In this document: piece after piece, positions 54,609-62,918 of the stretch | How positions within the stretch are numbered: position 1 is the stretch's first letter | Layout of the letters: each line of letters opens with the position of its first letter | From: Alloalcanivorax xiamenensis | Lineage (GTDB): Bacteria; Pseudomonadota; Gammaproteobacteria; Pseudomonadales; Alcanivoracaceae | NCBI RefSeq assembly: GCF_009846745.1 | Contig: NZ_AQPF01000016.1 | Coordinates: 16,529-80,528 of the forward strand | Reading direction: 5' to 3' | Length of the DNA: 64,000 nucleotides | The notes under the pieces: model-generated | The model's input: only the letters and a program-made list of their open reading frames with translations | Database searches by the model: none | What the model was told of the DNA's origin: nothing | Translations under genes and position numbers: made by a program

Positions 54609-55223
54609 ATGACCGACATATCCGCCCTGCAAGCCTTTTTGCCGTGTGCCACGCCCCGGGCCTGGATCGACTGGGCGCTGGAAAACCCCGATCTGCTGCT
54701 GATCGACCATGCCCATTGTGAGAAGAAGGCTGCCTCAACGGCCCTCAATCTGATGTTCCGCTACGTGGACCGGCCGGAACTGCTGGATACTTTGAGCCAG
54801 TTGGCCAGGGAAGAATTGCTGCATTTTGAACAGGTGGTGAAACTGATGCGCGAGCGCGGCGTGCGGTACGACCACCTGTCACCGTCACGCTATGCCCAGG
54901 GGCTACGCTGTCATGTGCGCACCAGCGAGCCGGGCCGGCTGGTGGATACGCTGATCATCGGTGCCCTGATCGAAGCCCGTTCCTGCGAACGGTTCGCCGC
55001 GCTGGCTCCCCATGTGGACGAGGAGCTGGGCCGTTACTACCGCTACCTGCTGAAAAGCGAATCCCGCCATTTCGAGGATTACCTTGACCTCGCCCGCCGC
55101 TACAGCGACACGGACATCGAGGACCGGGTGGCGTTCTTTAAGGAGAAGGAAGAGGAACTGATCGAGGAGCCGGATGAGGCCTTCCGCTTTCATTCCGGCG
55201 TTCCAGGACCAAAGCTGGACTGA
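54609..55223 (+). CDS. miaE: tRNA-(ms2io6A) hydroxylase MiaE
   Basis: A 204-residue di-iron ferritin-like oxygenase that hydroxylates ms2i6A37 of tRNA. Iron-ligand helices are DHAHCEKKAASTALNLMFRY, LAREELLHFEQVVKLM, IGALIEARSCERFAAL and LKSESRHFEDYLDLAR. The ATG at 54609 has GAGGAAG upstream. Followed directly by a REP pair. Confidence 0.93.
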   Translation: MTDISALQAFLPCATPRAWIDWALENPDLLLIDHAHCEKKAASTALNLMFRYVDRPELLDTLSQLAREELLHFEQVVKLMRERGVRYDHLSPSRYAQGLRCHVRTSEPGRLVDTLIIGALIEARSCERFAALAPHVDEELGRYYRYLLKSESRHFEDYLDLARRYSDTDIEDRVAFFKEKEEELIEEPDEAFRFHSGVPGPKLD

Positions 55224-55310
55224 GCCGCTGTGGGAAGCTTGCTTGCAAGCGAATATTACCAGCCGCTGAAGTGAAGCCCATTCGCTTGCAAGCAAGCTTC
55301 CCACAGCGGC
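55224..55310. repeat. REP-like inverted pair, copy 6 (perfect arms)
   Basis: Perfect 31-bp arms; the left begins GCCGCTGTGGGAAGCTTGCT immediately after the miaE stop codon, the right is its exact complement at 55280-55310. It is the best-preserved REP pair in the window, between convergent miaE and lpxH. Confidence 0.88.
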
Positions 55311-55362
55311 TAAGGATCGGGCTTTTTTGTTTTTCTCGCTGTCAGCTGTCCACTATCAACTG

Positions 55363-56100
55363 TCAACTGTCTCTACTGATTTCCCAACTTTCCAGCCGCA
55401 GGCCCGTCTCATCGGCAATGATCCACCAGCCCAGATCGCCCCAGTCGCCGAGTACCCAGCGGGTGCCGGTGCCGTTGGGGAGGGGAACCTCATGGACCGC
55501 GGGGCGGTGGGTGTGGCCGTGGATCAGGTTTTGGACGCCGGCTTCCTCCATCACCCGGACCACTTCCTCCGGGGTCACGTCCATGATGTTTTCGGCCTTG
55601 TTGGCGTTGTTGCCCTGGCTTTGCATGCGCATGCCCTGGGCGATGGCACGTCGTTCTTCCAGGGGCTTGGCCAGCATGGCCTGCTGCCACTGCGGATTGC
55701 GGGCCAGCGCCCGGAACTGCTGATAGGCGGTATCCAGGGTGCACAGGCTGTCGCCGTGCATGAGCAGGGCGCGGGTACCGTACAGCTCCACCACGGTGCC
55801 TTCATCCAGCAACTGGCCACCACACTGGGCGGCGAATTGTTCGCCCAGCAGGAAATCGCGATTACCGTGCATGAAATAGAGGGCGCTGCCGGTATCACTG
55901 AAGCGACGGAAGGCGTCGATGGCCCGGCGGTTGAAGGGGGCATCGTCATCGTCGCCGATCCAGGCCTCGAACAGATCGCCGAGCACATACAGAGCATCGG
56001 TCTTGCCGGCGTGTTCTTCCAGTAACTGTTCCAGGGCGGCCAGATGTTCCGGTCGCGCCGGGTCCAGATGCAGATCGGAGATAAACAGCGTATAGCTCAT
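55363..56100 (-). CDS. lpxH: UDP-2,3-diacylglucosamine diphosphatase LpxH
   Basis: A 245-residue calcineurin-like phosphoesterase that cleaves UDP-2,3-diacylglucosamine to lipid X in lipid A synthesis at the inner membrane. Metal ligands are in TLFISDLHLDP, VLGDLFEAWIGDDDD, MHGNRDFLLGEQFAAQ and LIHGHTHRPAVHE. It follows ppiA by 5 bp in a probable ppiB-ppiA-lpxH operon. Confidence 0.95.
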   Translation of the reverse strand: MSYTLFISDLHLDPARPEHLAALEQLLEEHAGKTDALYVLGDLFEAWIGDDDDAPFNRRAIDAFRRFSDTGSALYFMHGNRDFLLGEQFAAQCGGQLLDEGTVVELYGTRALLMHGDSLCTLDTAYQQFRALARNPQWQQAMLAKPLEERRAIAQGMRMQSQGNNANKAENIMDVTPEEVVRVMEEAGVQNLIHGHTHRPAVHEVPLPNGTGTRWVLGDWGDLGWWIIADETGLRLESWEISRDS

Positions 56101-56105
56101 GATGC

Positions 56106-56696
56106 TCAGTCGGCCTGGCTGTCTTCATCCAGGCGTACCGCCCGCTCGATGATCACCGGGGTGCTGGGCACGTCGCGGACGCTGTGGGCGCCGTTGAGGC
56201 GGCCGACGCCGGTGCGCACCTTGGCGATCCGGTCCACCGTGTCCATGCCGTCCACCACCTTGCCGAACACCGCGTAACCCCAGCCACGCGGGGTCGGAGC
56301 GGTGTGGTCGAGCATGGCGTTGTCCTTCAGGTTGACGAAGAACTGGGACGTGCCGGAATCAGGGTTGGACGTGCGGGCCATGGACAGGGTGCCGCGCTCA
56401 TTATTCAGACCGTTGTCGGCCTCATTCTTGATCGGAGCGTGGGTTTTCTTCTGCTGCAGATCGCGGTCAAAACCGCCGCCCTGGATCACGAATCCCGGTA
56501 CCACGCGGTGAAACACGGTGCCGTCGTAGAAGCCTTCGTCCACGTAGCGCAGAATGTTCTCCACCGTTTCGGGCGCCTGTTCCGGGAACAGCTCGATGGT
56601 GATGTTACCCATGGACGTCTGCAGGCGTACCTGAGGGTTGGCGGCCCAGGTCAGGGAGCTTATCAGCAGGACGGACAGAGCGATCAGCAGACGCAT
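56106..56696 (-). CDS. ppiA: Periplasmic cyclophilin-type peptidyl-prolyl isomerase
   Basis: A 196-residue cyclophilin with a signal peptide (MRLLIALSVLLISSLTWAAN), so periplasmic. The core is FYDGTVFHRVVPGFVIQGGG, NERGTLSMARTSNPDSGTSQ and GWGYAVFGKVVDGMDTVDRI, carrying the catalytic Arg in FHRV. A close relative, ppiB, lies immediately upstream, evidently by tandem duplication. Confidence 0.93.
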   Translation of the reverse strand: MRLLIALSVLLISSLTWAANPQVRLQTSMGNITIELFPEQAPETVENILRYVDEGFYDGTVFHRVVPGFVIQGGGFDRDLQQKKTHAPIKNEADNGLNNERGTLSMARTSNPDSGTSQFFVNLKDNAMLDHTAPTPRGWGYAVFGKVVDGMDTVDRIAKVRTGVGRLNGAHSVRDVPSTPVIIERAVRLDEDSQAD

Positions 56697-56699
56697 GGA

Positions 56700-57197
56700 T
56701 CAGTCCTCGATGATCTGAGCGGATTCGATCAGCACCGGATCCTGCGGCACATCCTGGTGGAAACCACTGCGGCCGGTGGGCACTTCCTTGATCTTTTCCA
56801 CCGTTTCCATGCCTTCCACGACCTTACCGAACACCGCGTAGCCCCAGCCGTCCGGGGAGCGGGCCTGGTCCAGAAAGTGGTTGTCCGCCACATTGATGAA
56901 AAACTGAGCGGTGGCGGAATGCGGATCGGAGGTGCGCGCCATGGCGATGGTGCCGATTTCGTTGGAAAGGCCGTTGGCGGCTTCGTTCTCGATCGCCGCC
57001 TGGGTCGGCTTTTGTTCCATTTGCGTGGTGAAACCGCCGCCCTGGATCATGAAGTTGCCGATGACGCGGTGAAAAATGGTGCCGTCATAGAACCCTTCCC
57101 GGACATATGAGAGGAAGTTTTCCGTGGTTTTCGGCGCACGTTCGCTATCCAGTTGCAGAGTGATCTTGCCGTAGGTGGTCGTCAGCACCACTTTCAT
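56700..57197 (-). CDS. ppiB: Cytosolic cyclophilin-type peptidyl-prolyl isomerase
   Basis: A 165-residue cyclophilin without a signal peptide. The core parallels that of ppiA: FYDGTIFHRVIGNFMIQGGG, NEIGTIAMARTSDPHSATAQ, GWGYAVFGKVVEGMETVEKI. Divergent from glnS, as in many gammaproteobacteria. The ribosome-binding site is AAGGAG. Confidence 0.95.
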   Translation of the reverse strand: MKVVLTTTYGKITLQLDSERAPKTTENFLSYVREGFYDGTIFHRVIGNFMIQGGGFTTQMEQKPTQAAIENEAANGLSNEIGTIAMARTSDPHSATAQFFINVADNHFLDQARSPDGWGYAVFGKVVEGMETVEKIKEVPTGRSGFHQDVPQDPVLIESAQIIED

Positions 57198-57326
57198 GGA
57201 GTTCTCCTTGGTGGGAGCCGGAAGGTCTGGCGCGTCTGGGGGCGTTTCGACCGGCTCCTGAGTCTTTGACTGTAAAGGGGCGCACTGTACACTAATGCCC
57301 CCCGTATTTCAGCCGCAGGCGGCTTA

Positions 57327-59009
57327 ATGAGTGACGTGAAAGCGCCCAGTAATTTTATCAGACAGATCATCGATCGTGACCTCGCCGAAGGTAAAAACGA
57401 CGGCCGGGTGGTGACCCGGTTCCCACCGGAGCCGAATGGCTACCTGCATATTGGCCATGCCAAGTCCATCTGCCTGAATTTCGGTATTGCCGAAAGCTAT
57501 GGTGGCGCCTGCCATCTGCGCTTCGACGACACCAATCCGGAGAAGGAGGAGGAGGAGTACATCGTCTCCATCCAGCGGGACGTGGAATGGCTCGGGTTCC
57601 AGTGGACCGGACCGGTGCGTTTCGCCAGCGGCTATTTTGACCAGCTGTATCAATACGCGCTGCAGTTGATCGACAAGGGCCTGGCCTATGTGGACACCCA
57701 GAGCCCGGAGCAAATCGCGGAAATGCGCGGTAACTACAATCGGCCGGGCCAGAACAGCCCGCACCGGGAACAGTCCGTGGAAGAGAACCGGACGCTGTTC
57801 GAGCGCATGCGGGACGGCGGTTTCGAGGAAGGCGAGGCGGTGTTGCGGGCCAGGATCGACATGGCCAGCGCCAACATCAATCTGCGTGACCCCATCCTGT
57901 ACCGGGTGCGCAAAAAAACGCATCACCAGACCGGTGACAAGTGGGTCATCTACCCGATGTACGACTTTACCCATCCGCTGTCGGACGCCATCGAGGGCAT
58001 CACCCACAGTCTCTGCACCCTGGAGTTCGAGGATCATCGTCCTCTGTACGACTGGCTGGTGGAGCACGTGGAGGTGCCGGCGCAGCCGCGTCAGTACGAA
58101 TTCGCCCGGCTCAACCTCAACTATACGGTGACCAGCAAGCGCCGCCTCAAACAGCTGGTGGACGAAGGCCATGTGGCCGGGTGGGATGATCCGCGCATGC
58201 CCACGCTCAGCGGTCTGCGCCGCCGTGGTTTCACGCCGGCATCGATTCGCGGGTTCTGCGAGAATCTGGGAGTCAGCCGCGCGGACTCGGTGATCGACAT
58301 GTCGATTCTGGAAGACTCGGTGCGCGACGACCTCAATCAGCATGCGCCCCGGGCCTTCTGTGTGCTTAACCCGCTCAAGCTGGTGATCCGCAACTGGCCT
58401 GAGGACAAGACCGAATGGCTGCAGGCGCCGGTGCACCCGCAGAACGAAACCATGGGCACCCGGCAAATGCCGCTGACCCGCCAGGTTTATATCGACCGTG
58501 AGGACTTTCGCGAGGAAGCCAACAAGAAGTACAAGCGGTTGGTGCTCGGGGATCGGGTGCGGTTGCGCTACGGCTATGTGGTGCGTGCCGAGGAGGTGGT
58601 GCGTGACGCTGCCGGGGAGATTGTCGAGGTCCACTGCAGCTATGATCCGGACACGCTCGGCAAGAACCCGGAGAATGATGAAGGGCAGGGTAAACTGCGC
58701 GGGGTTATCCACTGGGTCAGCGCCCCTCTGGGGCTGCCATGCCAGGTGCGTTTGTACGACCGTCTGTTCAAGGTGCCGATGCCGACCCGCGTGGGCGAGG
58801 GCGAGGATTTCCTGGATCACATCAACGAAGCGTCCCTGCAGGTGCTTGATCACTGCGTGGTGGAGCCAGGCCTGAAAGGGGTATTGCCGGAAACCCGCTA
58901 TCAGTTCGAGCGGGAGGGGTACTTCTGTGTCGACACGGACAGCGACGAGAATGGCCTGATCTTCAATCGCACTGTGGGGTTGCGCGAATCCTGGCCTCGC
59001 GAGGCCTGA
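57327..59009 (+). CDS. glnS: Glutaminyl-tRNA synthetase
   Basis: Class I aminoacyl-tRNA synthetase of 560 residues, attaching glutamine to tRNA-Gln. HIGH motif at His41-His44 (PPEPNGYLHIGHAKSI), KMSKS-like VTSKR at about 268-272, typical FDDTNPEKEEEEYI and DFTHPLSDAIEGITHS, then the C-terminal anticodon-binding beta-barrels. Starts ATG (MSDVKAPSNFIRQIIDRDLA). Confidence 0.97.
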   Translation: MSDVKAPSNFIRQIIDRDLAEGKNDGRVVTRFPPEPNGYLHIGHAKSICLNFGIAESYGGACHLRFDDTNPEKEEEEYIVSIQRDVEWLGFQWTGPVRFASGYFDQLYQYALQLIDKGLAYVDTQSPEQIAEMRGNYNRPGQNSPHREQSVEENRTLFERMRDGGFEEGEAVLRARIDMASANINLRDPILYRVRKKTHHQTGDKWVIYPMYDFTHPLSDAIEGITHSLCTLEFEDHRPLYDWLVEHVEVPAQPRQYEFARLNLNYTVTSKRRLKQLVDEGHVAGWDDPRMPTLSGLRRRGFTPASIRGFCENLGVSRADSVIDMSILEDSVRDDLNQHAPRAFCVLNPLKLVIRNWPEDKTEWLQAPVHPQNETMGTRQMPLTRQVYIDREDFREEANKKYKRLVLGDRVRLRYGYVVRAEEVVRDAAGEIVEVHCSYDPDTLGKNPENDEGQGKLRGVIHWVSAPLGLPCQVRLYDRLFKVPMPTRVGEGEDFLDHINEASLQVLDHCVVEPGLKGVLPETRYQFEREGYFCVDTDSDENGLIFNRTVGLRESWPREA

Positions 59010-59036
59010 ATCGGGCCACGGCGTTGGGTGTATAAA

Positions 59037-59056
59037 GGGGCGGCGACCGCCGCCCC
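59037..59056. terminator. GC-rich hairpin between glnS and yegP
   Basis: Stem GGGGCGGC...GCCGCCCC in the 53-bp gap between these convergent genes; no T-run. Confidence 0.55.
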
Positions 59057-59062
59057 TGTACT

Positions 59063-59398
59063 TCAGTCGGTGAGATCGTCCACGGCGGCGCCCGGTGCGT
59101 TGGTCTTTACCGAGTCGATACCGTTTTCCATGCCGCCGGTGTCCTTGTACATCTGGCTGGTACCGATGACCTGATGGTTGCCGGCCAGCAGATTGAAATA
59201 ATGACGACCGTCCTTGGCTTCCTTGCGTTGATAACGCTCGTCCTTGGCGGCATTGTTCTGTACCGACTCAATGCCGTTCTTGCAGGCCTCCTTGGTGGTG
59301 TACTGCTCGCTGCCGAGAATAACCTGACCGTTGGCGGCTTTCAGTCGGAAGATAAACTGCCCGTTGCTCGCTTTATCCAGCTCAAACTTTCCTGCCAT
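59063..59398 (-). CDS. YegP-family protein with two DUF1508 repeats
   Basis: A 111-residue protein made of two tandem DUF1508 repeats: KFELDKASNGQFIFRLKAAN, GQVILGSEQYTTKEACKNGI, and DGRHYFNLLAGNHQVIGTSQ, then MENGIDSVKTNAP. The start MAGKFELDKASNGQ has AAGGAG 7 nt upstream; the extension to 59467 is not conserved. Function is unknown. Confidence 0.9.
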   Translation of the reverse strand: MAGKFELDKASNGQFIFRLKAANGQVILGSEQYTTKEACKNGIESVQNNAAKDERYQRKEAKDGRHYFNLLAGNHQVIGTSQMYKDTGGMENGIDSVKTNAPGAAVDDLTD

Positions 59399-59566
59399 GG
59401 TGTCTCTCCTTGGTTCGCGCCCCCGGAAGCAGGGGCTATAAGAGAGTGTGCCATTGTGATGTGACAAGGGTTGTAAAAGTGTTTAGCGTTGGTTTCGCTT
59501 CGTAGGAGCGTCGACGTCGCCTCGTTGTATACTGCCGCGACGAGCACAGGGAAAGGGGAAGCGTGG

Positions 59567-61672
59567 ATGATCTTGGCGGTGCCGGCGTTCATACGCGACT
59601 CCGGGCGCAAGGAGTGGCAATTCGCCCTGCGGACCTTCGCTGCCGGCATGATGGCACTGTATCTGGCGCTGCTGCTGGGGCTGGACCAACCCCAGTGGGC
59701 GTTGATGACGGTGTACATCGTCGCCCAACCGCTGGGGGGCATGGTGATCGCCAAGGGGCTGTCGCGACTGGTGGGCACGGTGCTGGGCGCGGTGATGGCG
59801 TTGTTGCTGGTGGGCGGGTTCGCGCAGCAACCGCTGCTGTTCTTTATCGCCATCGCGGCCTGGATGGCCCTGTGTACCTACCTGGCCAATCTGCTGCGCA
59901 ATTTCCGCTCCTACGCCTTCGTGCTTTCCGGCTACACCGCGCTGATCATCGGCTTGCCGGCCCTGTCGCAGCCGGATCAGATGTTCACCGTGGCGGTGGC
60001 CCGGGTCACCGAGATCAGCCTCGGCATCCTCTGTGCTTCCGCCGCCAGCGTGCTGATCTGGCCCCGTTCCGCCGCCACCGCTTATCTGCACCGTTGTCGA
60101 CAGCAATTGCGGGACTTGATCGCACTGGTGGCGGATACCGCCGGCGGACGCGCCGACAATCGCACCCTGCAGTTGCGCCGACGCGAACTGATTGCCAGTG
60201 GCATGGCGCTGGAAGCCCTGCGCGAAAACGCCCTGTTTGATTCCCAGCAACTGCGGCGTCGGGCTGGACTGTGCCGTCGTCTGGGACATGAGATGTTGGC
60301 GTTGATTTCCTCGGTGGGACCGTTGGGGGCCTACGTCAACCGCTATGCCTCGGTGTATCAACAGGAGCGCCTCGACGATTTGCTGCGTGGCATGGCGGAA
60401 TTGGATGGAGACCTGGACCCGGAAAGCCTGCGGGTTCGCTTGTCGGAGCTCCATGATCAGGCCCGGGACCTGGCCCGCGGTCTGCGCAAGGAGGCGGTGG
60501 GCGACAACGAACAGCGTTTTCATGCCCTTCAGCTGGCGTTGGAACACTGTGGCGAGCTGTGTGATCGCCTGCGCTCCAGCGTGGTTCTTTACGCCATGCT
60601 GAGCGACCAGGCCCTGACACAGTCGTGGCGGTCCGGCACGTCACGATTGCACCTGGATCATGGGCAGGCGTTGCGCAGCGCCGGGCGTACCGCGATTGCC
60701 ATTGCCGCGGCTCTGAGCCTTTGGTTCTGGAGCGCCGCGCCGCAGGACCAAGGTACTTTGATGGTGATCCAGACCGGAGTGGTGTGCGCGTTGTTCTCCA
60801 CCCGGGACGATCCGCTCAAGGCGGTGTCCGGGTTCCTCAAAGGCGCCTCCCTGGCGGTGGTATTGGCCACGCTCTATCGTCTGGTTCTGCTGCCGGGCAC
60901 GGAAGGTTTCGCCGCTCTGGTGCTGTTGCTGGCGCCGGTGTATCTGCTGGCCGGTCTGGCCATGACACAGCTGCCGAGCATGGCCATGGGCACCGCCACC
61001 GTGATCTTTTTCCCGATCCTGCTGGATCTCGGACCGCAACAGGACTTCTCGGCTCTGCCTCTGTTCAACAACGTGCTTGGGTTGGCGCTGGGCATGTCGT
61101 TGCCGGTGCTGGCCTTTCTGCTGATCTGGCCCGGCGATGATGCCGCCACCGCCCGTACCCGGTTGTGCCGGGATCTGTGCCGCACTCTCGGGCGCTGGCC
61201 CATGGCCCGCCGCCGTCCCCGTCACGAAATGGAAACCGTGCTGTATGACCGCATTGCCCGAACCTTGCCGCGACTGAGTCCGGAGAGTGCAAAGGACGGG
61301 GAACTGTTGCACGGCGCCATGGCGGCGGTGACGCTGGGGCTGGGGCTGTTGTTTCTCGACGCCTTGTGTCGGCGTGGCGTGCCTGATCCGATCCGGCTCA
61401 CCCTGACGCGGCTTATCCGGGACACTCAGAGAGTATTGAGAGACGGTGACGAGGCCCGCTGGCGGCAATTGTCGGCGGACACCGAGCGCGCACTGCGGCA
61501 GTGTCAGCAAGCCTATAACAAAGCGGAAGGCGAGGGTGAGCGCCGCCGGCTGGTGCGGGCGGTGGTGCGTCTGCGTATGCAGATCAATATGATCGGAAAT
61601 TATGGCGGCTTCTTCCTGGCCGGATCCGGAGCCGGCCGCTGGCGGGGGCTGGAGATAGCACATGCTGTATGA
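59567..61672 (+). CDS. FUSC/AaeB-family aromatic-acid efflux transporter
   Basis: A 701-residue inner-membrane transporter with two blocks of about five to six helices (residues about 15-170 and 385-530) separated by cytoplasmic helices. Recognisable is EWQFALRTFAAGMMALYLAL, LDQPQWALMTVYIVAQPLGG of the FUSC/p-hydroxybenzoate exporter family. The ATG at 59567 follows GGGGAA. It overlaps the DUF1656 gene by 11 bp, forming an aaeXAB-like efflux operon. Confidence 0.9.
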   Translation: MILAVPAFIRDSGRKEWQFALRTFAAGMMALYLALLLGLDQPQWALMTVYIVAQPLGGMVIAKGLSRLVGTVLGAVMALLLVGGFAQQPLLFFIAIAAWMALCTYLANLLRNFRSYAFVLSGYTALIIGLPALSQPDQMFTVAVARVTEISLGILCASAASVLIWPRSAATAYLHRCRQQLRDLIALVADTAGGRADNRTLQLRRRELIASGMALEALRENALFDSQQLRRRAGLCRRLGHEMLALISSVGPLGAYVNRYASVYQQERLDDLLRGMAELDGDLDPESLRVRLSELHDQARDLARGLRKEAVGDNEQRFHALQLALEHCGELCDRLRSSVVLYAMLSDQALTQSWRSGTSRLHLDHGQALRSAGRTAIAIAAALSLWFWSAAPQDQGTLMVIQTGVVCALFSTRDDPLKAVSGFLKGASLAVVLATLYRLVLLPGTEGFAALVLLLAPVYLLAGLAMTQLPSMAMGTATVIFFPILLDLGPQQDFSALPLFNNVLGLALGMSLPVLAFLLIWPGDDAATARTRLCRDLCRTLGRWPMARRRPRHEMETVLYDRIARTLPRLSPESAKDGELLHGAMAAVTLGLGLLFLDALCRRGVPDPIRLTLTRLIRDTQRVLRDGDEARWRQLSADTERALRQCQQAYNKAEGEGERRRLVRAVVRLRMQINMIGNYGGFFLAGSGAGRWRGLEIAHAV

Positions 61673-61880
61673 GATTGAGCTGGGCGGCGTGTTGCTGCCG
61701 CCCTTGGTGCCGCAGGTGCTGTTGGCCCTGCTGTTGTTTCTGCTGGTGCACGGTCTGATCAGTCGTTCTGATGGCTACCGGCACCTGTGGCATCCGGCCC
61801 TGGCCGGATTCTGTGTGTTCTTGATCGTGCTCGCCCTGGTGATGGGGGCGTGGCTGTCGCTGGGGAGTATGCATGGCTAA
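61662..61880 (+). CDS. DUF1656 (AaeX-type) small membrane protein
   Basis: A 72-residue protein with two transmembrane helices (PPLVPQVLLALLLFLLVHGL; GFCVFLIVLALVMGAWLSLG) starting MLYEIELGGVLLPPL, as in AaeX/DUF1656 proteins that accompany AaeA and AaeB. It overlaps both neighbours. Confidence 0.9.
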   Translation: MLYEIELGGVLLPPLVPQVLLALLLFLLVHGLISRSDGYRHLWHPALAGFCVFLIVLALVMGAWLSLGSMHG

Positions 61881-62760
61881 TAATAAGGAAGGCGGCCGCT
61901 GGCGCGCTTATCTGTTCACCGCGCTGCTAGTGGCGGCCGCGGCGGTGGCGGTGTGGTATCTGTGGCGCCACTATTTCGAGGATGTCTGGACCCGGGATGC
62001 CCGGGTGCGCGCGGTGGTGGTGAGCGTGGCCCCGGACGTGTCCGGAGCGATCCAATCCCTGAAGGTGGTGGATAATCAGTACGTGGAGGAGGGCGAAACC
62101 CTTCTGCTGGTGGACCCGCGCCGTTATCAACTGGCGCTGGATCAGGCCAGGGCCGAGGTGGCGCACCGGCGCCAGGAACTGAATCTGCTGTCCCGGGAAG
62201 CCAGCCGCCGTCGCAGCCTCGGGCGAGCCATTTCCCAGGAGGAACGGGAGGAAGCGGATAACAAGGCGGCTTTGGCGCGGGCTGATCTGCAGGCGGCGGA
62301 AGCGGCCCTGGCACGGGCGGAACTGGATCTGGCTCGCAGTGAAGTGAAGGCTCCGGTAGCCGGCTTCGTCACTCATTTGCTGGCGCATACCGGTGATTAC
62401 GCCCAGGCCGGGCAGCCGGTGGTGACACTGGTGGATGACCAGTCGTTCTGGGTCGAGGCCTATCTTAAGGAAACCCAGGTGCATCAGATCAGGGTAGGGG
62501 ATGCGGCTCGTATTCATCTGCTGGGTGCCGGCAAAGCGCTGACCGGCAAGGTCACCGGCATTGGTCGCGGTATCGCCAACAGCAACGCGGTGACGGCGGA
62601 CAAGGGACTGCCTTCCGTGGCGCCGACCTTCGAGTGGGTAAGGCTGGCGCAGCGGATTCCGGTGCGGGTGGAGTTCGATGAGATCCCGGAAACGCTGTTG
62701 CTTAGCGCCGGCATGACCGCCAGCGTGCAGGTGTTGCCGGAAAAGACGCGGGCACGCTGA
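61873..62760 (+). CDS. HlyD/AaeA-type membrane fusion protein
   Basis: A 295-residue periplasmic adaptor with one N-terminal membrane anchor (YLFTALLVAAAAVAVWYLW). The lipoyl-like halves DARVRAVVVSVAPDVSGAIQ and SEVKAPVAGFVTHLLAHTGD flank a helical hairpin; the beta-barrel includes VTLVDDQSFWVEAYLKETQV. It probably links the FUSC pump to an outer-membrane channel. Its stop is adjacent to a GCGTG repeat. Confidence 0.92.
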   Translation: MANNKEGGRWRAYLFTALLVAAAAVAVWYLWRHYFEDVWTRDARVRAVVVSVAPDVSGAIQSLKVVDNQYVEEGETLLLVDPRRYQLALDQARAEVAHRRQELNLLSREASRRRSLGRAISQEEREEADNKAALARADLQAAEAALARAELDLARSEVKAPVAGFVTHLLAHTGDYAQAGQPVVTLVDDQSFWVEAYLKETQVHQIRVGDAARIHLLGAGKALTGKVTGIGRGIANSNAVTADKGLPSVAPTFEWVRLAQRIPVRVEFDEIPETLLLSAGMTASVQVLPEKTRAR

Positions 62761-62918
62761 CACGCGACACGCCAGCACGCAAAATCAGGAGTGGCCGGTT
62801 GGCCGTGCTTATTCCTGATCGGGGGGCTGTTGCCGGGATGGCCGTGCCCGGTAACGCTATTGATCGCGTGTTGCGTGTTGCGTGTTGCGTGTTGCGTGTT
62901 GCGTGTTGCGTGTTGCGT
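62745..62918. repeat. GCGTG-periodic repeat, copy F, including a TTGCGTG tandem array
   Basis: The left side has GGCACGCTGACACGCGACAC, overlapping the HlyD stop codon, then an inner ATCAGGA...TCCTGAT stem. The right side is a pure tandem of TTGCGTG, six full copies at 62871-62912 plus partial copies (about 62866-62918). It ends at the folD stop codon. Confidence 0.85.

Noticed and set aside
57324..58853. A 509-codon open frame opposite glnS
   Set aside because: It is an antisense shadow of glnS with no recognisable domain; its composition mirrors glnS codons.
62866..62918. A CRISPR array at the TTGCGTG tandem
   Set aside because: Units are 7 bp with no spacers, and no cas gene is present.
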